NCBI GenBank assembly: GCA_025765615.1
Contig: JAIVFJ010000054.1
Location: 186,001 to 250,000, forward strand
Direction of reading: 5' to 3'
DNA from: Zopfochytrium polystomum
Taxonomy: Eukaryota > Chytridiomycota > Chytridiomycetes > Chytridiales > Chytridiaceae
Length of the DNA stretch: 64,000 nt
Shown here: positions 32,001 through 44,621 of the stretch, piece after piece
Numbering within the stretch: the stretch's first letter is position 1
How the letters are laid out: each line of letters starts with the position of its first letter
Program-made: the position numbers and the translations under genes
The notes under the pieces: model-generated
The model's input: only the letters and a program-made list of their open reading frames with translations
The model's database searches: none
Told to the model about the DNA's origin: nothing

Positions 32001-35000
32001 GATGAACATGTGGCGTGTAATGTTCAAGCTTTCCAATACTTTCGAGAACGACAAGTATCCCATGGATATCTGTGAGATCACGAAAGATCAGATCGAGCGG
32101 TTTAAAGTCCATTTGCCGCTTGTTACGACCCTTTGTAATCCCGGTCTTCGTGATCGACACTGGCGCGATATTTCACAAATTGTAGGGTTTAGGTTCCAAC
32201 CCGATGAGTCCACAAGCTTGAGCGCTGTTCTGGAGCGGAACCTTGGGGAATACATGGATCAGCTGGAAAGGATAAGCTCTGTTGCGACTAAAGAATACTC
32301 CTTCGAAAAGGCGCTGCAGAAGATGTACTCTGAATGGCAAAGCATTGAATTGGCTACTATCGATTATCGCGACACAGGAACTCAAATCTTATGCTCAGTT
32401 GAAGACATTCAGACACTGCTTGATGACCACATTGTGAAAACGCAAACAATGCGCGGTTCGCCTTTCATTAAATCATTTGAAGAAGAGGCCCGCTCTTGGG
32501 AAGAGCGACTGCTGACAATACAGGTTTGTTGATGAACATTCGGCCGCAATAATTGACCGACATCCAAGGAAATTCTGGATGAGTGGCTGAAAGTTCAGTC
32601 GACATGGCTCTACTTAGAACCAATTTTCAGCTCTGAGGACATCATGCGCCAAATGCCAGTTGAAGGAAAACGATTCCAGACTGTCAACAAAACATGGAAG
32701 GAGATTATGGCTCATACGGCTCTCGATCGTCGAGTGCTTCATGTTACAGCCTTGGCCAATTTGCTAGACAGGCTCAAAGAGAGCAATGCTGAACTGGAAC
32801 TTATTCAGAAAGGACTCAATCATTACCTCGAAATCAAGCGACTGTTCTTCCCACGGTTCTTCTTCTTGTCAAATGACGAGATGCTTGAAATTCTGTCCGA
32901 GACGAGAGATCCTCTCCGGGTTCAACCTCACCTTAAGAAATGCTTCGAGGGTATTAATAGTTTGGAATTCGATGCCAGTTTGGACATTTTGGGGATGTAC
33001 AGTGCCCAAAAGGAGTATGTCAAGTTCTTGGGACCTATTTCAACGGCCGAAGCTGCAGGTGCTGTGGAAAAATGGTTGTTAGATGTCGAAAAATGTATGT
33101 TAGCAAGTTTAAGAGATGTTTGCGCCCAATCACACGCCGCATATAAAAGCGTACCGCGTGAAAAGTGGGTGCTTGACTGGCCGGGCCAGGTAGTCATTGG
33201 AGTAAGCTCCATCTATTGGACGAAAGAAGTGGAATTTGTTATTATGGAGGGTCGCCAGAACGGCCTAAAAAAATACCTGGAACTAAGCACAGATCGCCTG
33301 GCGAAGATTGTGGAGCTTGTTCGCGGCAACTTGACTCGACTGCAGAGGACGACTTTGGAAGCTTTGGTTGTTGTAAGTTTTGTTTGAAAGGAGGAAAACG
33401 CTAACTCAGGATATCTAGATCGATGTGCACGCTCGAGATGTTATTGCTAAGTTGGATGAAGAAAAGGTTTCTTCAATTAACGAGTTTGGCTGGCTCAGCC
33501 AACTCCGATACTACTTTGAACCAGAAGTTGGAGTTCTTGTGAAAATGATCAACTCGGTTCAGAAATACGGTTACGAATACTTGGGCAACACAGGCCGATT
33601 GGTCATCACTCCACTGACCGACCGATGCTACCGTACACTATTTGGGGCTTTGCAGCTTAATCTGGGTGGTGCCCCGGAAGGTCCTGCCGGAACAGGCAAA
33701 ACGGAGACGGTGAAGGATTTGGCCAAGGCTCTCGCAATGTTTGTGTTGTTTATAACTGCTCAGATGGATTGGACTACATTGCGATGGGAAAGTTTTTCAA
33801 GGGGCTTGCATCCGCAGGAGCATGGGCTTGCTTCGACGAGTTTAATCGGATTGATTTGGAAGTGCTCTCTGTGGTTGCTCAGCAAATTTTGACGATTCAG
33901 CGCGCGAAAGCGGCAAAACTGGAAACATTCGTATTCGAAGGCACAGAGCTGAACCTAAATCCTGTCGCAAACTGCTTCATTACTATGAACCCGGGTTATG
34001 CTGGTCGAAGTGAGCTGCCGGATAACTTGAAAGCGCTGTTTAGACCTGTTGCCATGATGGTAGGCGATCCATGACCTACTAATTCCCTCGCTTTAATTGA
34101 AATCGTTTCAGGTTCCCGACTATACTCTCATTGCCGAGATATCGCTGTACTCCTTTGGGTTCGTGCATGCTCGAAGCTTGGCAGTGAAAATCACTGCTAC
34201 TTATCGGCTCTGCTCCGAACAACTTTCTTCACAGGACCACTATGACTATGGAATGCGCGCTGTCAAATCAGTTCTGTCAGCAGCAGGCGCTTTGAAGTTG
34301 AAATACTCATCTGAAGACGAAAATATTATTGTCCTTCGTTCGATCATGGATGTCAACCTCGCCAAATTTTTGTCGCAGGATATTCCACTATTCCGTGGAA
34401 TCACTGCAGACTTATTCCCAGGGGTTACTTTGCCAACTCCTGACTATGAAAACCTGATGAAGACAATTCAGAGCAATTGCGACCGAATGAACCTTCAAAA
34501 CGTCGGACCGTTCCTCGAAAAAACACTTCAAATCTACGAAATGATGCTGGTTCGCCACGGGTTCATGGTTGTCGGGGAATCCTTTTCCGGAAAGACTTGC
34601 GCATATCGTGTACTGCAAGGTGCGCTTACAGACCTCGCGAAGTTGTTCCCAGAGACTGAGAGCAAAGTATTGGTTACTGTCTTGAATCCGAAATCAATTA
34701 CTATGGGGCAACTCTACGGTCAATTTGATGCCGTTACGCATGAGTGGTCTGACGGTGTCCTCGCGTTGACTTTTCGAAACTTCGCGTCGGCTCAAACTCC
34801 TGACCGTAAATGGCTCATATTCGATGGGCCAGTTGACGCTATTTGGATCGAAAACATGAATACCGTTCTTGACGACAATAGGAAGCTTTGTTTGAATTCG
34901 GGTGAAATTATTCAGCTATCGTCCACGATGAGCATGGTGTTTGAAGTGAGAGATCTCGCAGTGGCATCTCCAGGTAATGAAATACCTGAATTGGGAACTT

Positions 35001-38000
35001 TCTCACAAAGGCTTTAGCTACCGTCAGTCGTTGTGGAATGATTTACATGGAACCCAGCCGTTTGGACTGGCGAGAAACAATTGTTGTGTCGTGGATCAAG
35101 AAGAGCATGTTGAATGACGTGGAACAGAGGATTGTTCTGTCCATGGTGGACTGGATAGTAAGGCCCTGCCTCAAATTCGTTCGACAAGAATGCAAGGAGA
35201 TCACGGAGACATTAGACACCAACCTTATTGTATCTTTATTTAATCTATTTGAAAGCCTTCTCGATGACGGTACGAAGTCGATTGACATCAACAGTCGATC
35301 ACTAGAAGGGCTTCTCCTCTTCTCTGTCGTTTGGTCGATTGGTGCAACAGTCAACGAGAAAGGAAGGGAGAAATTTAGCGCCTTCTTGAAGGACATCATT
35401 GATGGAAAAGACTCAGCGAACCCAAGGCCACACGACTTAGAACTAGAAACGAAGTTTCCTGACGGGTCGGTGTATGATTGTATGTACGAAAAGGGCGATG
35501 GTGGAAAATGGAGGCCGTGGGTTGAATTAATTCCATCGGACTACTCCATTCCGCCAAAGGCGCGGTATAATGATATTATGGTTCCCACCATTGATACTGT
35601 CAGATATTCCTATCTGCTCAAGACTTTGGCAAATTGTGACAAAGCCATTCTTTTTGTGGGTCCTACCGGCACGGGAAAATCCATGTACATACGCGACACA
35701 ATCGTCAACCGGATGGCGAAAGAGAAGTTCGTCCCGGTTTTCGTAACATTTTCCGCCCAAACTACCGCAAATCAGACCCAAAATATCATTGAGTCAAAGA
35801 TGGACAAGAGGCGGAAAGGCATATTTGGGCCTCCAGTAGGGAAAAAGTGCATTATCTTTGTGGATGACTTGAATATGCCAGCGCGTGAGACGTACGGTGC
35901 TCAGCCCCCAATCGAGCTTCTGAGGCAGTGGATGGATCATGGCGGATGGTATAACCTTGGCGATAACAGCATGCAGGAGTTCGTGGACATTCAATTTGTT
36001 GCCGCGATGGGCCCTCCTGGCGGAGGGCGAAATCCTATCACATCAAGGGTCAGTAGCAACTTAATTTTTGAAATTACTGACAAAGTCACCCCTTCTTCAG
36101 TTTTCCAGGCACTTCAATACCATATCAATGACGGACTTCGATAATGCAACGCTCGATCGAATATTCAAAACAATCCTAGATTGGCATCTTAAATCGACGG
36201 GGTTTCAGCCAGGAATCGTGGAATTATCGCAAAGCATAATAAACGCGACTCGAACGGTTTACAGAGACTCAATGGATTCTCTACTTCCTACTCCAAAGAA
36301 ATCGCATTATACATTCAACCTTCGAGATTTCGCGAGAGTGATCCAGGGAGCGCTGCTTACGCGATCGGACCTCATGACCGACCCAGCCAAAATGATACGC
36401 CTCTGGATGCATGAGGTGTATCGAGTGTTTTATGATCGCTTAGTCGATGATTCGGACAGAGCCTGGTTTTTCGCAAAATGCAAGGACGTCGTACAAACTA
36501 ACTTCAACAAGGACTTCAATGCCACATTCAAATTTTACGACAGCGACAACGATGGGGCAGTTACAGACGAAGATCTACGAAGCTTGATGTTTGCAACCTT
36601 TTACACAGCAAAAGAGTCTATAAAGGCATACGAGGAAATAACGAATCTTGAAGAACTCACTGCATTCATGGATAAGCAATTGGGAGACTACAACGCAATG
36701 AGCAAAAAGCCAATGGATCTTGTTATGTTCCGCTTTGCCATTGAGCACATATCCAGAATCAGTAGAGTCTTGCTGCAGCCGAGGGGCAATATTCTGCTGG
36801 TTGGAGTTGGAGGAAGCGGTCGCCAGAGTTTGACAAGAATGTCGGCTTTCGTTGCTGAATACGAAGTCTTCCAAGTAGAAATCTCCAAAAACTACAATAT
36901 GGACAATTGGCATGATGACATGAAGAAGATTTTGAGGACAGCAGGGGCGATCGGGAAGCCAACCATATTCCTATTTTCGGACACACAAATCCAACAAGAA
37001 GCGTTTCTGGAAGAAATAAATAACTTGCTCAATGCTGGTGAGATTCCCAATCTTTACGCTCAGGACGAAAAGCAAGAATTGTTTGAGGCTATGAGGTCGA
37101 ATATGCAAGGTGCCAAAGGGCTGGACGGTTCTCCCGCAACCTTATTCCAAATGTTTGTTGATCGCTGCCGGGAGAATCTTCACATCGTACTATGCATGAG
37201 TCCAGTTGGAGAAGCATTCCGCAATCGATTACGAAAGTTTCCGTCCCTTGTTAACTGTTGTACTATCGACTGGCTTCGTGAGTGGCCAGAGGACGCTTTA
37301 GAAATTGTTGCCACGAAGTTCTTGAGTGACGTAACGATGGATGAATCTTATCGGAAGGATGTGATTTACATGTGTAAATTCTTCCACGAAAGCGTCATCA
37401 AGCAGTCAACAGCGTTTCTGACTCAATTAAGACGACACAACTACGTCACACCAACCTCTTACCTGGAGCTCATAAAGACGTTCAAAAGTCTTCTTGGGTT
37501 GAAACGTTCTGCGGTTTTAAAGCTGAAATACCGCTATGTGAACGGGTTGGAAAAGCTTGATTTTGCTCAAGGCGCCGTCTCAAAGATGCAGGTGGATCTC
37601 GCAGAGTTGCAGCCTCAGCTCATCAAGACGCAAGAAGAAACAGATTTGATTATGGTGCAGATTGAGAAAGAGTCGAAAGAAGTGATGGAGACGAAGAAAG
37701 TCGTGCAGGCAGACGAAGAAGTTGCGACGAAGACAGCTGAGGCCGCTCAGGCCATTAAGGCTGAATGCGAAGCTGGATTGGCGGAAGCAATTCCTGCTCT
37801 GGAGGCAGCCTTGTCCGCTCTGGATACTCTCAAAGCTGCCGATATTACCGTAATTAAGTCAATGAAGAACCCGCCGCCTGGTGTGAAACTGGTGATGGAG
37901 GGGATTTGTATAATGAAAGACGTAAAGCCTGTCAAAATTCCTGACCCTGCTGGCTCTGGGAAAAAAATTGAAGATTACTGGTTCGTGTCCTTTTGCTTCG

Positions 38001-41000
38001 GCATTTTCTTCTCACCCGTTTCAATTTAGGGGTCCTTCGAAGACTCTCATGTCCGATCTCAAATTTTTGGATTCCCTCAAGGCGTACGATAAGGATAATA
38101 TCCATCCAAACATCATGAAGGTCATAAGGTCAAAATACATGGACAATCCTGAATTCGACCCTGAAAAAGTGAAGAATGCATCGTCCGCCGCTGAAGGACT
38201 TTGTCGCTGGATTCGGGCGATGGAGTGCTACGATAGGGTTGCAAAAACCGTTGCGCCCAAGCGCCAAGCCCTTGCCGTCGCAGAAGCCGAGCTTGCCGCG
38301 ACAATGATAAAATTGAACGAAAAGCGGGCAGTCTTGAAAGCTGTGGAGGACCGTATGCAAGCCCTCGAATCGAAATTTCACGAAATGACTGCCAAGAAGG
38401 AGCAGCTGCAAAGGCAAGTTGAATCAGTCTCCAACCAGCTGATTCGCGCGGAGAAGCTCATAGGCAGTCTTGGAGATGAAAGAGAGCGCTGGACCCAGTG
38501 TGCCGCCGATATGGAGGCAAGACTGATTTCTATAACGGGAGATGTTTTGGTCTCATCAGGGATAGTGGCGTATCTTGGCGCATTTACGAAATTGTATCGT
38601 GACGAGTGCGTCAACCAATGGACAAGCGTATGCCGAGAGCGAAAGATACCTTGCTCTGACACGATCAAGTTGGCCGCAGTTCTTGGTGATCCCGTAAAAA
38701 TTCGAGCATGGATTCTGGCTGGTCTTCCGAACGATTCGTTTTCCATTGATAACGGAATTGCTATTTCCAACGCGCGCCGTTGGCCATTGCTAATTGACCC
38801 ACAAGGTCAAGCGAACCGCTGGATTAAAAACATGGAAAAGTCCAAGTCCCTTCAAGTTGTGAAACTAACCGATGGCGACTATATTCGAACTTTAGAAAAC
38901 GCCGTCCAGTTTGGCACCCCGGTCCTCCTTGAAAATGTTGGGGAAGAGCTGGACCCGGTTCTCGAGCCATTGCTTTTAAAGCAGACGTTCAAGCAGGGAG
39001 GCATTACGTGCATTAAACTTGGCGATGCAACTGTGGAGTATTCACCAGATTTCCGTTTCTACATCACCACAAAATTGAGAAACCCTCATTATTTGCCGGA
39101 GCTTTCAACGAGAGTTACCTTGCTCAACTTTATGATTACCCCAGAGGGTCTTGAAGACCAACTCCTTGGCATTGTGATCGCCAAAGAGCGACCAGAGCTG
39201 GAGGAAATGAAAAATCAGTTGTTACTTCAGTCGGCTGAGAACAAAAAAATGCTTCAGGAGATAGAGGATAAAATTTTGGAAGTGCTTTCTTCATCTGAAG
39301 GAAATATCTTGGAGGATGAAACTGCAATTCAGATCCTTTCGTCATCAAAAGTGCTTGCGAACACTATTACGGAGAAGCAAGCAACTGCGGAGAAAACGGA
39401 GATTAAAATTGACGAAATCCGAGTGGGCTACAAGCCCATCGCGGTTTATTCCTCGCTACTTTTCTTCTGTGTCGCAGATCTAGCGAGCATCGAGCCAATG
39501 TATCAATACTCCCTCACATGGTTTATTAATCTCTTCATCAATTCAATCGAGTCAAGCGAGAAGTCAACAGAGCTGGATACTCGCCTCGGCCACCTAAGAA
39601 ATCACTTCACGGAGTCACTGTACTGCAATGTTTGCCGTTCCTTGTTCGAGAAGGACAAGCTCGTTTTCTCGTTCCTACTCTGCGTTGCGATTTTAAGAGG
39701 GAGGAATGAAATTGATCCCGACGAGTGGAGATTCCTCCTGACCGGCGGTATCGGAATAGGCGATGGTTTTAGCCCAAACCCAGACCCATCGTGGCTGACT
39801 GAAAAGGCATGGGCGGACGTGTGTATGCTGTCCAGCTTAACAGCATTCCCAAACTTTGCTAATACTTTTCGGGAGGACATCGAAGAGTGGCAAAGCATCT
39901 TCGAGAACCAGGAACCGCACAAAGTTGAACTGCCAAGTAAGTTGCACTCCACGTTATCGGGACCGATGACTTACTTAATTTAGGCCGTTGGAGAAATACA
40001 CTGAATTCCTTCCAGCGACTGTTAGTCATTCGCTGCATTCGCCCGGACAAACTTACCGCAGCCGTACAGATCTACATAGTAGAGAAGCTCGGCAAGCGAT
40101 ACGTCGAGCCACCACCATTTAATTTGGCCAGCAGCTATGCAGATTCGAACCAATGCGCTCCCCTCATTTTCATTCTGTCACCCGGAGCAGACCCAATGAC
40201 TGGTCTTCTGAAATTTGCCGACATAAAGAGGATGGGTGGAAGCAGGTTGCAATCTATTTCACTGGGTCAGGGCCAGGGTCCGATAGCTGCAAAATTAGTG
40301 AGCACGGGAGTTTCGGAAGGGTCGTGGATTGTCTTGCAGAACTGCCACTTGGCAGTGAGCTGGATGCCGACCCTCGAAAAGATTTGCGAAGAACTCACCA
40401 TGGAAACGACGCACAGAGACTTCCGCCTTTGGCTCACCGCATATCCATCGGACAAGTTCCCTGTTGCACTTTTGCAGAACGGGGTAAAGATGACAAACGA
40501 GCCGCCTAAAGGGTTGAAAGCGAATTTGGCGAAGTCTTACCTCAGCGATCCACTTAACGAGAAAACCTTTTATGAAGGATGCAAGCAGCAGCAATCCTTT
40601 GAAAAGTTGCTGTTTTCGCTTTGTTTCTTCCATGCGGTTATTCAAGAGAGGAGACAGTTCGGTCCAATCGGCTGGAACAACCCCTACGAGTTTAATGACA
40701 CTGATTTGCGGATATCTGCTCGGCAGCTTCGTAACTTTTTGAGCGAGTATGATGAAATTCCATACCAAGCTCTCATCTACCTCACAGGTACGGCCCATTA
40801 CCATTTTGAACGTAGTTTTAACTCCCTTTCGTAACAGGCCAATGCAATTATGGAGGGAGAGTGACAGACGATAAAGATCGCAGAGCATTGATGACGCTAT
40901 TACAGCTTTATTACCAAGAGTCTGTGGTGACTGAGGAGAAGCATTTGCTTTGTGGGTCTGAGCTCTACTTTGTACCGGAGGTGACTGGCCACGCCGCGAT

Positions 41001-42065
41001 GCTGAAGTACTTTGAGTCTCTACCACTGGAGACGAAGCCAGAAGTGTTTTGTCTGCACGAAAATGCTGACATTACGAAGAATCAACTAGAAACGGATCTA
41101 TTTTTCAAAGCGATCATTTCGACACAAGCGCGTGTGGATGGTGGGGGATCCCGCTCCAACGAACAAATAATATCTGAAGTGGCATCCGATATGCACTCAA
41201 AACTACCTGAACCATTCGACATGCAGAAAATTGCGCTGAAGTATCCTGTCAGCTATCAGGAGAGCATGAACACTGTCTTGCTTCAAGAAGTCATCAGATA
41301 TCGAAACCTTACCGAGAGTATTCGTGAGAGCTTGGTCAACATTCAAAAAGCCATCAAAGGTCTCGTTGTAATGTCCGCAGAAGTGGAGGACGTGAGCACA
41401 AGCATCCTCGTTGGCAAGATTCCCAGTGTTTGGGCCAAAAGGTCCTACCCATCTATGAAGACGCTCGGAGGCTATTTTAGTGATCTTTTAATGCGGCTCG
41501 CCTTTTTTAAGAAATGGATAGAAGAAGGGCAGCCCATTGTTTTTTGGCTCAGCGGGTTCTTCTTCACTCAAAGCTTTTTAACGGGCTGCCTGCAAAACTT
41601 TGCAAGGAAGTACACAATCCCCATCGACCAGTTGACATTCGAGTACGTTGTCCAACAAACGAAGACTGCGGGTGTGAGACCAGAAGAGGGCCAGTATATC
41701 AACGGCATATTCCTCGAAGGGGCACGTTGGGACATTGGACAAAACAGTATTGCCGAGTCTTTACCGCGGGCGCTGTACGACACGCTTCCCGTAATTTGGC
41801 TGAAGCCAACGGAGGTGTCCAAAGTGCGGATCGAAAACACGTACGACTGCCCAGTTTATAAGACTAGCGCGCGGAGAGGAACGCTTTCCACGACTGGGTA
41901 GGTTGTCGCGATACGAGCTGTACTTCCTTTCTTTCACGTCTTCTTAAAAAGCACTCTCCTAGGCACTCCACCAATTTTGTCATCAGCATGCGAATTCCCA
42001 CGAACGTGCCGGAGGAGCATTGGATTCGGAGGGGGGTGGCTGCACTGCTTGCGCTCGATTTTTGA
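29015..42065 (+). CDS. DNAH7: Axonemal inner-arm dynein heavy chain, DNAH7 group
   Basis: A 13-kb multi-exon gene encodes roughly 4,000 aa. It starts at 29015 ([13 protein letters not shown]; first exons 29015-29086 and 29178-29313) and ends [10 protein letters not shown], stop at 42063-42065. Single-headed inner-arm dyneins of this class drive flagellar bending. The N-terminal tail and linker extend to about 33,400. P-loops are GPAGTGKT (AAA1, ~33680), GESFSGKT (AAA2, ~34573), GPTGTGKS (AAA3, ~35658) and GVGGSGRQ (AAA4, ~36802). An EF-hand-like [13 protein letters not shown] precedes AAA4, a trait of the DNAH7 group. The coiled-coil stalk and microtubule-binding tip span ~37,560-38,480; AAA5, AAA6 and the C-terminal domain follow ([17 protein letters not shown]). 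A one-base frameshift lies at ~33736-33745, after the AAA1 P-loop. Confidence 0.93.
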
Positions 42066-42481
42066 CGCCTTTTTCGGTGGTGGTCGTTGTGCGTGTGGGT
42101 TGAAATTCTTTTTGGGGCCAACAAACAAATTCACAGAAAAGAAAGGAAAAGTTGGAGCAACAAGGTTTCGCCAACCCGCACAAGGTGAGAGGACGTTTCG
42201 GGGATACCGATAGGAACTGCACCTGCCGGCTACGTTTCGCTTCGAGCCGAGATGGAGATAACCTTTCGCGTCGAAGCGTGAGGACCCATTGGATGCCTCT
42301 ATCGACGGTTCGGATGGGATGGGATGGGATGGGATGCGATGCGATGCACGGAAGAGGACGAGATCTGATGGTTTTGGGGGTATTTGAAGATCCAGACCTC
42401 CAATCTTACCCCCGATCTCTTGTGCGGTCCTCCAACGATCCAACGCTGTACCCGCTGATCGCCTCTGCAGACTACACAAGT
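42066..42481. other. Gap upstream of eL30 with a GGGAT repeat
   Basis: This is the dynein 3' end and the eL30 promoter. Four tandem GATGG-type pentamers followed by GATGC copies lie near 42312-42345. Nothing else is recognised. Confidence 0.5.
42312..42345. repeat. Short GATGG/GATGC pentamer array
   Basis: GGATGGGATGGGATGGGATG followed by CGATGCGATGC makes about six 5-nt units. It is a microsatellite about 140 bp upstream of the eL30 start. Confidence 0.85.
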
Positions 42482-43030
42482 ATGCCTCCCAAAGCCCAAC
42501 AACAACCCGCTGCCGCTGCCGAGCCAGCCGTTGCCAGCGGCAAGAAGGCGAAGAAGTCCGCTGGAGGTACGCTGCTTGTCTACTCTAGTCCTCGATGGCG
42601 ATTGCTTAGCCGCAATTTCAGAGTCGATCAACTCACGCCTTGGTCTCGTCATGAAGTCTGGAAAGTACCACCTTGGACACAAATCGACCCTGAAGTCGAT
42701 CCGCCAGGGCAAAGGTGGCCACAATCGTCGTTTCTGCTATATTCGCTCTAACTGATGTCTCTGTGCAGCTAAGCTCATCATCATCTCCGGCAACTGCCCA
42801 CCCCTGAGGAAGTCGGAGCTCGAGTACTACGCGATGCTTTCAAAGACTGGCGTTCACCACTACTCTGGCAGTAAGTTCTCGTGCCGATTCGCTCTTCAGC
42901 TGCCCATATCTAATTTCTCGGCTTAGACAACATTGACCTTGGCACCGCTTGCGGCAAGTACTTCCGGGTTGGATCCCTGTCCATCATTGACGCGGGAGAC
43001 TCCGACATCATCAGCAAGCCGCTTTCATGA
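42482..43030 (+). CDS. RPL30: 60S ribosomal protein eL30
   Basis: Four exons (42482-42566, 42622-42714, 42769-42870, 42927-43030) give 127 aa. eL30 is a large-subunit protein of the L7Ae fold. The core is clear: [56 protein letters not shown] and DAGDSDI. The protein carries about 20 extra N-terminal residues ([20 protein letters not shown]) relative to the usual Met-Lys-rich start, so the family core begins near KKAKKS. In yeast this protein represses splicing of its own transcript; no such RNA structure was assessed here. An AATAAA lies near 43100. Confidence 0.96.
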
Positions 43031-43351
43031 GGAGTAGTTGTGGTAGTGAGGTTGGCGATTGTGGGATTTACTTGGGAGATGAACGGGCATGTTCGAAGTG
43101 AATAAATGCAGCTCTGTTGTGCATTACTCTACCCTTTTCTACATTTTTACACGTGTCAATCATGGGCACTGCGCCAGCGCTTTTGATGGAACGGGGTACC
43201 AACCTCATATGAAAGTTGGATTGGCGGAAAGCAGGGCCGTGAACTCGCTTGTCGGATCAGAACAGAATGCGCCACACCCCGTCCATGTCAATGTTGAAAG
43301 AAGAATTTGCCCTTCACCAATTTCCTGTTTTTCTTTCCACAACAGACAGCC
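43031..43351. other. Gap between eL30 and uS4
   Basis: This contains the eL30 3' end (polyadenylation signal near 43100) and the uS4 promoter, with a C/T-rich tract just before the ATG (TTTTTCTTTCCACAACAG). No gene is seen. Confidence 0.5.
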
Positions 43352-44177
43352 ATGCCGAAGGTCAACGTCAGCAAAACGTGAGTGCACCTTGACTTTTGAT
43401 CGCCTTAATCGTATTGCCGCCGCACTACTCGCAGTCAGCGAGATCGTCCACCTACCGATTCTCAAAATCCAGGCCCTGATTCCTAATCTGGCCCAATCCT
43501 TACATCCTTCCTCAGCTACAAAGTCCCCAAGCGTCCCTTCGAGTCTGCCCGTCTCGACCAGGAGCTCAAGCTTGCCGGCGAGTACGGCCTGCGAAACAAG
43601 CGCGAGATTTACCGCGTCGGCCTGACTCTCTCCAAGATTCGCCGTGCCGCGCGTGACCTCCTGACTCGCCCCGAGAAGGACGCCAAGCGCCTTTTCGAAG
43701 GAAATGCCCTCATCCGGCGTCTCATCCGTGTTGGTGTGCTGGACGAGACCAAGGCGAAGCTCGATTACGTCTTGGGTCTGAGGATCGACGACTTTTTGGA
43801 GCGTCGGTTGCAGACACAGGTCTTCAAGCTCGGGTTGGCCAAGTCCATCCACCACGCCCGTGTCCTGATCAGGCAGAGGCACATTCGGTGAGGTTTTCCT
43901 GTTCCCTCTACCTTCCGCCGTCTTTTCCCATCTGTGCAGATCCCGTCCCTTTTTGGTTTTGTCTACGCACTAATGATGAATTTCGTCCCTCACCACCAGC
44001 GTTGGGAAGCAGATTGTGAACATTCCCAGCTTCATGGTCAGGCTTGACTCCCAGAAGCACATCGACTTTGCTCTCACCTCTCCCTACGGAGGTGGTCGGG
44101 CTGGCCGTGTCAAGAGGAAGTCTCTCAAGGCTGCTGCCAGCAAGGAGGAAGGTGGTGCGGAGGAGGACGAAGAGTAA
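43352..44177 (+). CDS. RPS9: 40S ribosomal protein uS4 (S9)
   Basis: Three exons (43352-43377, 43516-43887, 44000-44177) give 191 aa, the usual length. uS4 binds 18S rRNA near the mRNA entry channel and supports decoding accuracy. The start is [20 protein letters not shown]; the S4 RNA-binding motif includes [20 protein letters not shown] and [20 protein letters not shown]. The tail is basic and then acidic ([10 protein letters not shown]). The first coding exon has nine codons, a common arrangement for ribosomal protein genes. Confidence 0.97.
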
Positions 44178-44621
44178 GCAAGTACTCAGAGAGAGGATTT
44201 TTGCGATGAAACTTTGCTCGGAGGCGAGAACCGCCAATACATTGGTCAATTGGTCAGTTTTTTTGTCATGTCGTTGTTTGCACAAGAACAGTCTTTGAAA
44301 CTCTCGGGAAAATATACGTGATTGAACGACTAATAACGAGTGCGACCTTGTTTCTCCACAAATGTTGGTATGCCCTCAGGAAGAGAATAAAAAAGGAGAG
44401 GGGAGAAGCATTCGTGAAAAAATTATAAGAAACTGAAGGGAGAGAGATGACGAACACAACAGGCATGCAGAGGGAAAGCAAACGAGAATTGAAGGTAACC
44501 AGAGACCAAAAGCGAATGTCCTGTGGGAATCCAATCATCTACACGAGCGCGGGACCGACCTTTCCCATCGACTCCCCACTACAAAAAAAAAATCACCAAT
44601 CCATAATGGAACTAGCAGTCG
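44178..44621. other. Convergent 3' region, no gene seen
   Basis: This lies between the stops of uS4 (+) and the DUF1752-like gene (-). It holds their 3' untranslated regions, A-rich on the + strand around 44385-44420 and 44580-44592. Confidence 0.5.

Noticed and set aside
33721..33790. A tiny intron as explanation of the dynein frame change
   Set aside because: Every GT..AG pair there would be about 21-25 nt and would delete the conserved block before NCSDGLDY; a single-base lesion explains the data better.
42312..42345. Telomere-like GGGAT repeats
   Set aside because: Only about six units, not the TTAGGG type, and located between two intact genes, so a microsatellite.
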